From contig CAMDOJ010000026.1 of NCBI GenBank assembly GCA_945903555.1, forward strand, positions 1 through 13,898: a DNA stretch of 13,898 nt, in the 5' to 3' direction. Position numbers and translations under genes: made by a program. Source of the stretch: Chthoniobacter flavus (GTDB lineage Bacteria; Verrucomicrobiota; Verrucomicrobiia; Chthoniobacterales; Terrimicrobiaceae). The notes beneath the pieces are model-generated. The model searched no databases, was not told the DNA's origin, and was given only the letters and a program-made list of their open reading frames with translations. Shown piece after piece: positions 7,830 to 13,898 of this stretch; position 1 is the stretch's first letter; each line of letters opens with the position of its first letter.

Positions 7830-7880
7830 AAGGAAGCATTGATGTGGAGCATTCGGAATCCACCCGTTCCCATGGAAATG

Positions 7881-7912
7881 TTTGCTAATGCAAAAGGTGT
7901 GAGTTATATAAT
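7881..7912 (+). promoter_or_regulatory. Candidate promoter of the tatA group with overlapping dyad
   Basis: A perfect TATAAT lies at 7907-7912, and TTGCTA at 7882-7887 is the nearest -35-like hexamer, with a long 19-bp spacer. A dyad TTTGC-TAAT-GCAAA (7881-7894) covers the -35 region and could be an operator. The -10 is only five bases from the tatA ATG at 7918, so transcription from it would give a leaderless mRNA or use a downstream ATG. Confidence 0.4.
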
Positions 7913-7917
7913 CAGAT

Positions 7918-8154
7918 ATGAATACTCCACTCCTTGCCATGGCTATGCCCGGTTGGCCTGAAATTGTTTTCATACTTGTAATCTGCGTGCTTCTTTTTGG
8001 AGCAAAAAAATTGCCCGAATTGGCCCGTGGCATCGGTCAGAGTCTAGGTGAGTTTAAAAAAGCGCGTGACGAATTTGATCGAGAAATCAAAAAGTCGGCC
8101 ACTGATGTTGTGATCAAAGCGGAATCCGACAAGCAACCGCAAAATCCCGCCTGA
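7918..8154 (+). CDS. tatA: Twin-arginine translocase subunit TatA/TatE family
   Basis: This 78-residue protein has the family plan. A short N-terminus is followed by one membrane segment WPEIVFILVICVLLFG (13-28), the FGAKKLPELARGIGQSLGEFK hinge and amphipathic helix (27-47), then a charged, disordered tail ending in Gln/Pro. TatA forms the variable pore or membrane-weakening assembly through which folded proteins with twin-Arg signals pass, together with TatC (and TatB). Neither tatC nor tatB is in this window. ATG 7918 is the longest start, but ATG 7939 and 7945 (MPGWPEIVFIL) also give plausible TatA N-termini, and none has a Shine-Dalgarno. A secreted EEP-fold gene starts 6 bp after the stop, so they are likely cotranscribed. 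The TatA versus TatB assignment rests on short length and the FG-x-KKLPE hinge. Confidence 0.93.
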   Translation: MNTPLLAMAMPGWPEIVFILVICVLLFGAKKLPELARGIGQSLGEFKKARDEFDREIKKSATDVVIKAESDKQPQNPA

Positions 8155-8160
8155 GCGGAT

Positions 8161-9060
8161 TTGAAAATTTCCTCTAGGACGTTAGTCCTCTTTTGCTTTT
8201 TTGCAGCGGTATCTATCGCGTCCGCGAAAGACGTAGTCGTAGCGTGTTATAATCTCAAAAATTACCTCCCCATGGCGCGTCAGGTCGGAGGCAAGTCGCT
8301 TCCTGATCAGCCCAAGCCAGAGTCCGAGATTCAAGCTGCAGTTGATGTTTTGCGTGAAATAGCCCCCGATATTTTGGGTGTTGTGGAAATTGGTGACGAG
8401 AAAGTTTTATCGGAATTCCGAAATCGACTCGCGGCAGTTGGATTGGATTATCCGTTTTCGGAATGGGTTCAGGGGGCGGACGAAGTTCGACATATCGCGC
8501 TGTTGAGTCGATTTCCGATTGCTGCCCGCCAATCGCGTTCGCGTGTTCCGGTCGAGCTCAATGGGCGTTTTTTTGAAATGTGCCGTGGCATATTGGATGT
8601 AACTTTGCAGATCACCCCCGCATCGTCGCTTCGCTTGGTCGGTTTGCATCTGAAGTCCCAGCGTGTCGTTCCTGACTATGACGAAGCCAAGTTCCGCGCG
8701 AGGGAATCCATCGCGGTGCGCGCACATCTTGACGCGATCATGAAGGAATCACCGGATTCTGACCTCCTTGTCTTCGGGGATCTGAATGATTCAAAAAATG
8801 AATTTGCGGTCCGTGAAATTCTTGGTTCTTTGAAGTCCCCGACGGCATTGCGCGACCTGCGCCTCAAGGATCGCTGGGGTCTCACTTGGACACACCACTG
8901 GGCGGAGGCCGATATTTACTCACGTCTCGATTACCTCCTTGTGAGCCACTCCCTATGGCCCAAGGTGGATTTGAGGCGCAGTGGCATACATTCCTCACTA
9001 GAGTGGTCACAAGCTAGTGACCACCGTGCTATCTTCACCCAAATATCCCTTCCTGAATGA
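8161..9060 (+). CDS. Secreted endonuclease/exonuclease/phosphatase (EEP) family protein
   Basis: The product has 299 residues with a Sec-type signal peptide (basic KISSR, hydrophobic 7-20, ending A-x-A near residue 22). The DNase I/EEP fold follows with its metal and catalytic motifs in order: ACYNLKNYL (N31), GVVEIGDE (E76), VGLHLKSQ (H163), VFGDLNDS (D207, N209), RLDYLLVS (D257) and SDHRAIF (D287, H288). All catalytic positions are intact. The family cleaves phosphodiester bonds in nucleic acids, phospholipid headgroups or inositol phosphates; sequence alone does not choose between them. The start is TTG 8161, because the next in-frame ATG (8272) would remove the signal and the first catalytic strand. 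It lies 6 bp after tatA and overlaps the next gene by ATGA. The signal has no twin-Arg, so it is not an obvious Tat client. Confidence 0.88.
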   Translation: MKISSRTLVLFCFFAAVSIASAKDVVVACYNLKNYLPMARQVGGKSLPDQPKPESEIQAAVDVLREIAPDILGVVEIGDEKVLSEFRNRLAAVGLDYPFSEWVQGADEVRHIALLSRFPIAARQSRSRVPVELNGRFFEMCRGILDVTLQITPASSLRLVGLHLKSQRVVPDYDEAKFRARESIAVRAHLDAIMKESPDSDLLVFGDLNDSKNEFAVREILGSLKSPTALRDLRLKDRWGLTWTHHWAEADIYSRLDYLLVSHSLWPKVDLRRSGIHSSLEWSQASDHRAIFTQISLPE

Positions 9061-10034
9061 ATGCGTTTTTTTTCCTCCTTTTTGCATTTTCGGTCACTCT
9101 GTTTGCTTCCTCGGATGGGGATTGGAATGCCATTGTCGCCTTGGATGCTGGACCGGAGGCAAAGCCTAAGAATGTCGTTGAGGCGAGGCAGTTCGGAAAA
9201 GCCCATTTTGCAAAACACCGCGGGCTCATCGAGGAATTCATCAAAAAAAATCCAACCGATCCGAGGATCTTTGATGCTCGGATGCGACTCGCGGGTATTC
9301 TGGCGGCAACTGGCAAAATGGAAAAAAAACAGAACTTGGTGGATGATGCCATGCGAATGCTCCAGGGACTGGAAAAAGACAAATCCTTTCCGCTTAATAA
9401 ACGGGCTGACGCTGGCTTTCGTCGGGTTTCGCTCTATCTGCAGTGTCTCGATAGTCGAGAAAATGATTCTCGTGACGATATTGTGAACGCTGCCCGTAAT
9501 TTCCAATCCCGTTACCCTAGTGATCGCCGTACTCCTCGGCTATTGGTTGAAGTGGCGACTGTCTGCGACAATGCTCCCGATCTTAAGCGTGAGTTGCTTG
9601 ATGCGGCTTCGGCCTCGTCTCCCGACGATTCTCTTAAACGCCGGATTGCGGACGACCTCAAGCGCCTGGACCTCATTGGCAAGCCGCTCCCCTTTCTTCT
9701 CAAAACCATTCAAGGCCGTTCTATTGATATCTCCAAGCAATCGGGGCGAATCGTTTTCCTTATTTTTTGGGCAGCGGATTCCGCCCCGAGTCTTCTTTGG
9801 ATGCAAAACTTCCAGCTCGCACTGGCGAATTTGCCCGTCGATCGCTTTTCCATTATTACCGTGAGTCTTGATAAAGACCCCGCGCTCCCCATGGAGTGTT
9901 TAAAGGAAATGGGAATGTCCCAGTGGGCGACGTCTTGTGACGGGTTGGGTTGGGATGGACCCCCTCGTCCGCCAATGCGGTATAAACTCCCTTCCAACAG
10001 TCATTCTGCTCGATCAAACGGGGGTTGTTCGTGA
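9057..10034 (+). CDS. Exported TPR-like/TlpA-like thioredoxin-fold protein, C-terminus altered by frameshift
   Basis: As read, the frame gives 325 residues, starting at ATG 9057 inside the ATGA overlap with the upstream gene. A hydrophobic N-terminus (1-18, probable signal peptide lacking basic residues) precedes a helical, TPR-like region (about 25-200). A TlpA/AhpC-type thioredoxin fold begins at IGKPLPFLLKTIQG (207-220), with RIVFLIFWAADSAPSLLWM (231-249) and SIITVSLDKD (265-274). In redox-active TlpA the site reads FWATWCxPC. Here both cysteines are serine (S242, S245) and the preceding Trp is Asp, so disulfide chemistry at that site is not expected. After G301 the frame turns into low-quality sequence (PPRPPMRYK...). 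Removing one C from the run at 9960-9964 restores a normal C-terminal half to 10098 (346 residues). Either a sequencing indel or a real mutation is possible. Confidence 0.8.
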   Translation: MNAFFFLLFAFSVTLFASSDGDWNAIVALDAGPEAKPKNVVEARQFGKAHFAKHRGLIEEFIKKNPTDPRIFDARMRLAGILAATGKMEKKQNLVDDAMRMLQGLEKDKSFPLNKRADAGFRRVSLYLQCLDSRENDSRDDIVNAARNFQSRYPSDRRTPRLLVEVATVCDNAPDLKRELLDAASASSPDDSLKRRIADDLKRLDLIGKPLPFLLKTIQGRSIDISKQSGRIVFLIFWAADSAPSLLWMQNFQLALANLPVDRFSIITVSLDKDPALPMECLKEMGMSQWATSCDGLGWDGPPRPPMRYKLPSNSHSARSNGGCS

Positions 10035-10098
10035 CATTAATGTGCGCGGCAGTTACGAATCTTGGATCCGTAAGCTTCTCATGCAACCCGCTTCCTGA
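9960..10098 (+). pseudogene. Out-of-frame C-terminal part of the TlpA-like protein
   Basis: In the +1 frame relative to the preceding gene the sequence reads PLVRQCGINSLPTVILLD followed by QTGVVRDINVRGSYESWIRK and TGA at 10096-10098. This is the expected end of a thioredoxin fold: the cis-proline loop (SLPTVIL), then beta-hairpin residues D-x-x-G-x-V, then the last helix. It joins the upstream frame exactly if the run of five C at 9960-9964 is read as four. The annotation should treat 9057-10098 as one gene. Confidence 0.85.
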
Positions 10099-10357
10099 GC
10101 GGTTCCTGTCGGTGACTGAACCTGATACAGATGTCCCAAGATGAAATAAAAGGAGGGGACGTTTTGCAGTACCCTCTACGGATCAGATCAAGAACCGTGC
10201 GAGGTTGCTGACGCAAGTCGGGTGAACTGCGAAAACATTAAAAATCTTTTCTGATTTCAGAATAACTCCTTTCGTGATTTTCGTTAACTCTGTCAAATCC
10301 TCCTCTGCTCGATTTACGATTTAAAGAAGGCCTCCTAAAACTCAACTAATCTGCTCT
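10099..10357. other. Largest intergenic region, possible leader of the acyl-CoA synthetase gene
   Basis: 259 bp without a convincing gene. It holds an isolated strong Shine-Dalgarno-like AGGAGG at 10151-10156, inside an in-frame 26-codon ORF that starts at ATG 10131 and stops at 10211. It also holds a small dyad TTCTGA-TT-TCAGAA at 10249-10262 and two CCTCC(T) stretches (near 10299 and 10330) that could pair with the AGGAGG. AT content rises after 10230, where a promoter for the next gene is expected, but I see no clear -35/-10 pair. No classic terminator follows the TlpA-like gene. Confidence 0.4.
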
Positions 10358-12292
10358 ATGTCCTCATCCGCTCAATTTGGCTCTACGCTCACCGAGGTTT
10401 ACTCAAATGCGGCTCGTCGCTATGACGGGATGCCCGCCTTTTTTCGAAAAGAAAAGGGGGGGTCTCTTGGGCATGTGACATTCAAAGGTCTTTTTGAGTG
10501 TGGGTTGGATCTCGCGACGGCACTTATCGCGTTGGGTCTTGAGGCTCGAGAGCATGTTGGCCTCATCGCCGATAATCGCTGGGAGTGGATTCTCAGTGAC
10601 TATGGGATTCTTTTGGCTGGGGCTGCCGATGTGCCACGTGGTTCCGATGTCACCGATCCCGAGTTGATTTACATTCTCACGCATTCTGATGCGAAGGTTG
10701 TCTTCGTTGAGGGCAGGGTGCTTCTTCGGCGCCTTCTTGCTCTTCGGTCCCAACTTCCACACGTACGTCATATTATTATGATGGTCGCGGACGGAGACCC
10801 CGTGGACGAGGGGGTTCATTTACTCGCTGACCTTCTGGTTGAGGGTGTCCGCCTTCGCTCTGGTGGAGACGATTCCGCCTTGGATCGCATGCGGGCAGTG
10901 AAACCCTCTGATCTGTTCACTCTTATTTACACTTCGGGCACCACAGGCACCCCGAAAGGAGTTCCTCTCACTCACGCGAATATGTGCTCGCAGATCGAAA
11001 ATCTCCCCATCGCCCTGCGTCCCGGAGATCGAGCCCTTTCGATTCTTCCTATCTGGCACAGCTACGAACGCGTTTTTGAGATGCTCTGTATTTCGCGTGG
11101 GGTCTCAACCCACTACACAAGCTTGCGCGCCCTCGGGGAGGATTTGAAATCTGTGCGCCCAACGGTGATGGCTTCCGCTCCACGACTCTGGGAAAACCTT
11201 TATCTGAAAATCCTCGGCAGCGTGAAAGCAGCGCCGCCACTTCGGCAAAAGCTTTTCCATCTTGCCTATCGCACCACCCGCAATGTGAAGCGCGCCGAAC
11301 GATTCTATCTCGGTCAGCAACTGGATCTCCATGGTCGCAGTGTTTTTGAAAGTGCGGCCATTGCGATCAAGCACAGCTCGGCTTGGCTTCTATCCGTCCT
11401 ACCTGCTTTCCTTCTCGATCGCTTGGTTCTCAAGAAACTTCGCGCCATTGTGGGGGGCGAATTTCGCGGCACCATATCAGGCGGCGGTGCCTTGCAGCCC
11501 CACGTGGACGAGTTTTTTAACTTTATCGGCATCCCTGTGCTGGAAGGTTACGGAATGACCGAGACTTCCCCCGTTCTCGCCGTTCGCACATGGGACAACT
11601 TGGTGATTGGAAGCGTGGGAGCGCTCTATCCACACACAGAAGTTCGCATCGTCGACCTCCAGTCTGGCGTCATTCTTTACCCTGATATCGCCCATCGCGG
11701 GGGTGGGCGTGGGCTTCGCGGTGAGATCCATGTGAAAGGCCCTCAAGTCATGAGCGGATATTACAAAAATCCCGATGCCACCGCACGTGTCCTCCGTGAC
11801 GGGTGGATGAATACAGGCGACATCGGGATGGTGACCTTCAATGATTGCTTGAAAATACTCGGCCGTTCGAAGGATACGATCGTGCTTCTGAATGGGGAAA
11901 ATATTGAACCTCTCCCCATTGAGGCGCGATTGATGGAGTCACCCTGCATCGACCAGTGCATGGTGGTCGGGCAGGACCAGAAATCCCTTGGCCTACTTGT
12001 TGTGCCTTCTCTTGAGCATCTCCGTAGTGCAGGGGTCGACGCCAAGTCCCTAGCCGAGATCACGGCTTCCCCGAAAGCACGGCAATTAGTGGAAGAAGAC
12101 ATTCGCAATCTCATTAACCATAGGTCGGGATTCAAGTCCTTCGAACGCATCACCAGTTATCGCCTCCTTGCGAAGACATTTGATGTCGGTGACGAGATGA
12201 CAAATACGTTCAAACTCAAGCGGCACGTCATTACCGACCGCTACTCTCCCCTAATTGCGGAGATGTTCCATCACGAAAATAAAGCCGGTTGA
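10358..12292 (+). CDS. Long-chain acyl-CoA synthetase (AMP-binding, FadD15-like)
   Basis: The 644-residue length is typical of the bacterial long-chain (FadD15/FAA1-like) branch of the ANL superfamily. The protein activates a fatty acid with ATP to acyl-AMP and transfers it to CoA. It shows the P-loop YTSGTTGTPKG (191-201), LPIWHSYERVF (230-240), the A5 motif EGYGMTETSP (396-405), TGDIG (486-490), the hinge GRSKDTIVLLNGENIEP (502-518), and the C-terminal GDEMTNTFKLKR (611-622), whose K619 is the expected adenylation lysine. All are intact. The insertion around 281-360 (LYLKILGS ... LDRLVLKKLR) is the usual linker of this branch and may touch the membrane. ATG 10358 begins the family-like sequence; no Shine-Dalgarno is at normal distance (AAGAAGG lies about 28 bases away). 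It appears monocistronic, ending before a hairpin terminator shared with katG. Confidence 0.95.
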   Translation: MSSSAQFGSTLTEVYSNAARRYDGMPAFFRKEKGGSLGHVTFKGLFECGLDLATALIALGLEAREHVGLIADNRWEWILSDYGILLAGAADVPRGSDVTDPELIYILTHSDAKVVFVEGRVLLRRLLALRSQLPHVRHIIMMVADGDPVDEGVHLLADLLVEGVRLRSGGDDSALDRMRAVKPSDLFTLIYTSGTTGTPKGVPLTHANMCSQIENLPIALRPGDRALSILPIWHSYERVFEMLCISRGVSTHYTSLRALGEDLKSVRPTVMASAPRLWENLYLKILGSVKAAPPLRQKLFHLAYRTTRNVKRAERFYLGQQLDLHGRSVFESAAIAIKHSSAWLLSVLPAFLLDRLVLKKLRAIVGGEFRGTISGGGALQPHVDEFFNFIGIPVLEGYGMTETSPVLAVRTWDNLVIGSVGALYPHTEVRIVDLQSGVILYPDIAHRGGGRGLRGEIHVKGPQVMSGYYKNPDATARVLRDGWMNTGDIGMVTFNDCLKILGRSKDTIVLLNGENIEPLPIEARLMESPCIDQCMVVGQDQKSLGLLVVPSLEHLRSAGVDAKSLAEITASPKARQLVEEDIRNLINHRSGFKSFERITSYRLLAKTFDVGDEMTNTFKLKRHVITDRYSPLIAEMFHHENKAG

Positions 12293-12326
12293 ACTTCTTT
12301 AGCAGTCCGCGAACTCCGAAAACATC

Positions 12327-12349
12327 AAACGCGACAGGGTGCGTTTTTT
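12327..12349 (+). terminator. Intrinsic terminator between the convergent acyl-CoA synthetase and katG genes
   Basis: AAACGC (12327-12332) and GCGTTT (12341-12346) form a 6-bp stem with an 8-base loop. On the + strand it ends in six T (12344-12349), the usual U-tract. The A-rich left arm gives a shorter T-run on the minus strand, so it may also stop katG transcription, whose stop codon is only 3 bp away. Confidence 0.65.
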
Positions 12350-12351
12350 GA

Positions 12352-13898
12352 TCAGTTGGGCTTGGGATGTTTTCTTGTTGGAGATGGATGGAGATCGAAG
12401 CGGTCAAGGTTCATGACCTTGTTCCAAGCAGCTATGAAATCGTGCACGAACTTTGTCTCCGAGTCGGATGTCCCGTAGACCTCGGCGAGAGCACGAAGTT
12501 GCGAATTGGACCCGAAGACGAGATCGACACGGGTGCCGTTCCATTTGAGATCGCCGGTTTTTCTGTCGCGACCCTCGAAGATTTCAGCGTCTTTTGTGAT
12601 GGGTTTCCATTCCGTGCCCATGTCAAGGAGGTTGAGAAAGTAGTCGTTGGTAAGTGATCCCGGGCGCTTGGTGAAAACGCCGTTTTGGGACTTTTCAAAG
12701 TTGGCATTCAACGAACGAAGACCGCCAATGAGAACCGTCAATTCTGGAGCGGTGAGTGTTAGAAGTTGGGCTCTGTCGAGAAGGAGTTCCTCCGCCGAAA
12801 TCGAGAATCTGGTCTTCTGGTAGTTGCGAAACCCGTCGGCAAATGGCTCTAAAACCTCAAATGATTCCACATCCGTATCGGCTTGGGATGCATCCATGCG
12901 CCCAGGGTTGAAGGGAATGGTGACATTATGACCAGCATTAATGGCGGCTAGTTCGACTCCGGCGCACCCAGCGAGAACGATGAGATCGGCAACGGAGACT
13001 TTTTTTCCAGCATTTTGGGAAGCGTGGAAATCCGCTTGGATGCGCTCCAATACGGAAAGAACCTTAGAAAGTTGATCCGGTTGGTTGACTTCCCAATCTT
13101 TCTGCGGAGAGAGGCGGATTCGCGACCCATTGGCTCCGCCACGCTTGTCGGATCCCCGGAACGTGGAGGCCGACGCCCAAGCGGTGCTTACGAGTTCGGA
13201 AACAGTGAGCCCAGATGCAAGAATCTGATTCTTGAGACTCGTCACGTCCGCTTCATCAATGAGCGGATGATCGACAGCGGGAATCGGGTCCTGCCAGAGG
13301 AGAGTTTCGGCAGGAACATCTGGGCCGAGGTAGCGTGAGGTTGGTCCCATGTCTCGGTGCGTGAGCTTGAACCAGGCCCGTGCAAACGCATCGGCGAATT
13401 GGTCTGGGTGTTCCAAAAAGCGCCGAGAAATCTTTTCGTAAGCGGGATCGAAGCGTAGCGACAGGTCAGTGGTGAGCATGGTCGGCAACTGCTTCTTTGT
13501 GGAATCATAGGCATCCGGAATCGTTGCCTCTGCCTTTTTAGCCACCCATTGGTTTGCGCCCGCTGGGCTTTTGGTGAGTTCCCATTCGTAGCCGAACAGG
13601 TTTTCAAAATAGGAATTGCTCCATTTGGTGGGAGTTTGTGACCAAGTGACTTCAAGTCCGCTGGTGATCGCGTCGGCGCCTTTTCCCGTGCGGAAGCTGT
13701 TCTTCCACCCGAATCCCTGCTCTTCAATCGGTGCCGCCTCGGGTTCTGGACCCACGTTTTTGGCATCACCCGCACCATGGCATTTGCCGAAGGTGTGTCC
13801 GCCTGCAATGAGGGCGACGGTCTCCTCGTCATTCATCGCCATGCGAGCGAAGGTCTCTCGTATGTCCCGTGCTGCTGCAAGGGGGTCAGGATTGCCAT
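12352..13898 (-). CDS. katG: Catalase-peroxidase, C-terminal two-thirds (5' end outside window)
   Basis: The frame is open to the right edge (GNPDPLAAARDIRETFARM...), so the ATG at 13842 is internal; 514 residues are visible before TGA 12354-12352. KatG is a bifunctional heme enzyme removing hydrogen peroxide by catalase and peroxidase activity. Visible are the Met of the Met-Tyr-Trp adduct (RMAMND, codon at 13842) and AGGHTFGKCHGAG with the proximal heme His at 13797-13795. The inactive C-terminal peroxidase-like domain follows (DLIVLAGCAGVE, then VFGSNSQLRALAEVYG and KVMNLDRFDL near the end). From the Met onward 496 residues remain, giving a full length near 750, normal for the family. The C-terminus extends about 10 residues past the usual NLDRFDL end. 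The distal Trp/Arg/His site and the adduct Tyr lie beyond the window. Confidence 0.96.
   Translation of the reverse strand, partial: GNPDPLAAARDIRETFARMAMNDEETVALIAGGHTFGKCHGAGDAKNVGPEPEAAPIEEQGFGWKNSFRTGKGADAITSGLEVTWSQTPTKWSNSYFENLFGYEWELTKSPAGANQWVAKKAEATIPDAYDSTKKQLPTMLTTDLSLRFDPAYEKISRRFLEHPDQFADAFARAWFKLTHRDMGPTSRYLGPDVPAETLLWQDPIPAVDHPLIDEADVTSLKNQILASGLTVSELVSTAWASASTFRGSDKRGGANGSRIRLSPQKDWEVNQPDQLSKVLSVLERIQADFHASQNAGKKVSVADLIVLAGCAGVELAAINAGHNVTIPFNPGRMDASQADTDVESFEVLEPFADGFRNYQKTRFSISAEELLLDRAQLLTLTAPELTVLIGGLRSLNANFEKSQNGVFTKRPGSLTNDYFLNLLDMGTEWKPITKDAEIFEGRDRKTGDLKWNGTRVDLVFGSNSQLRALAEVYGTSDSETKFVHDFIAAWNKVMNLDRFDLHPSPTRKHPKPN

Noticed and set aside
10131..10211. 26-codon ORF with internal AGGAGG as a real small gene
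   Set aside because: No SD before its ATG, no recognisable features and too short to judge; kept only as a low-interest observation.
13840..13842. ATG as start of katG
   Set aside because: Conserved KatG sequence (PDPLAAARDIRETFAR) continues upstream in frame to the edge.

Overview
The window looks like a piece of chromosome from a free-living, probably diderm, heterotrophic bacterium. Base composition is moderate to slightly GC-rich, coding density is high, and most start codons lack a good Shine-Dalgarno sequence. I see no rRNA, tRNA, CRISPR array, insertion sequence, phage gene or plasmid gene. A TPR/TlpA-type protein, a bacterial GH75-like protein and Pro/Thr-rich linkers recall lineages such as the PVC group or neighbouring candidate phyla. 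This placement is only an impression, because no marker gene is present.

Layout. (1) 1-1029: 3' end of a glutamate synthase large subunit gene (GXGXG domain), followed by a strong hairpin. (2) 1156-5334, + strand: three overlapping genes. The first encodes a symporter-like membrane protein fused to a cytoplasmic hotdog-thioesterase domain. The second encodes a membrane-anchored GH75 (chitosanase)-like protein with a Pro-rich stalk and a 12-bp tandem repeat near its C-terminus. The third is a cvfB-like S1-domain RNA-binding protein. (3) 5353-6450, - strand: an old-yellow-enzyme FMN oxidoreductase, convergent with cvfB. (4) 6570-7829, +: a GT1-type glycosyltransferase, divergent from the oxidoreductase. 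(5) 7918-10098, +: a tight group of tatA, a secreted endonuclease/exonuclease/phosphatase-fold protein, and a TPR-like/TlpA-like protein. In the last one the thioredoxin cysteines are replaced by serines and the reading frame breaks at a run of five C. (6) 10358-12292, +: a long-chain acyl-CoA synthetase (AMP-binding), preceded by the largest non-coding stretch (259 bp). (7) 12352-13898, -: a catalase-peroxidase gene (katG) cut off by the window edge, convergent with the synthetase across a hairpin terminator.

How the genes work together. The clearest functional units are the overlapping 1156-5334 block and the 7918-10098 export-related block. The first combines a transporter/acyl-thioesterase fusion, a polysaccharide hydrolase-like envelope protein and an RNA-binding regulator. 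The second combines Tat translocation with two Sec-exported proteins. The remaining genes (nitrogen assimilation, flavin reductase, glycosyltransferase, acyl-CoA synthetase, peroxidase) are ordinary housekeeping or stress genes. The most unusual items are the symporter-hotdog fusion, the anchored GH75-like protein beside it, and the cysteine-less, frame-broken TlpA-like protein. I do not see a convincing complete new defence or mobile system.
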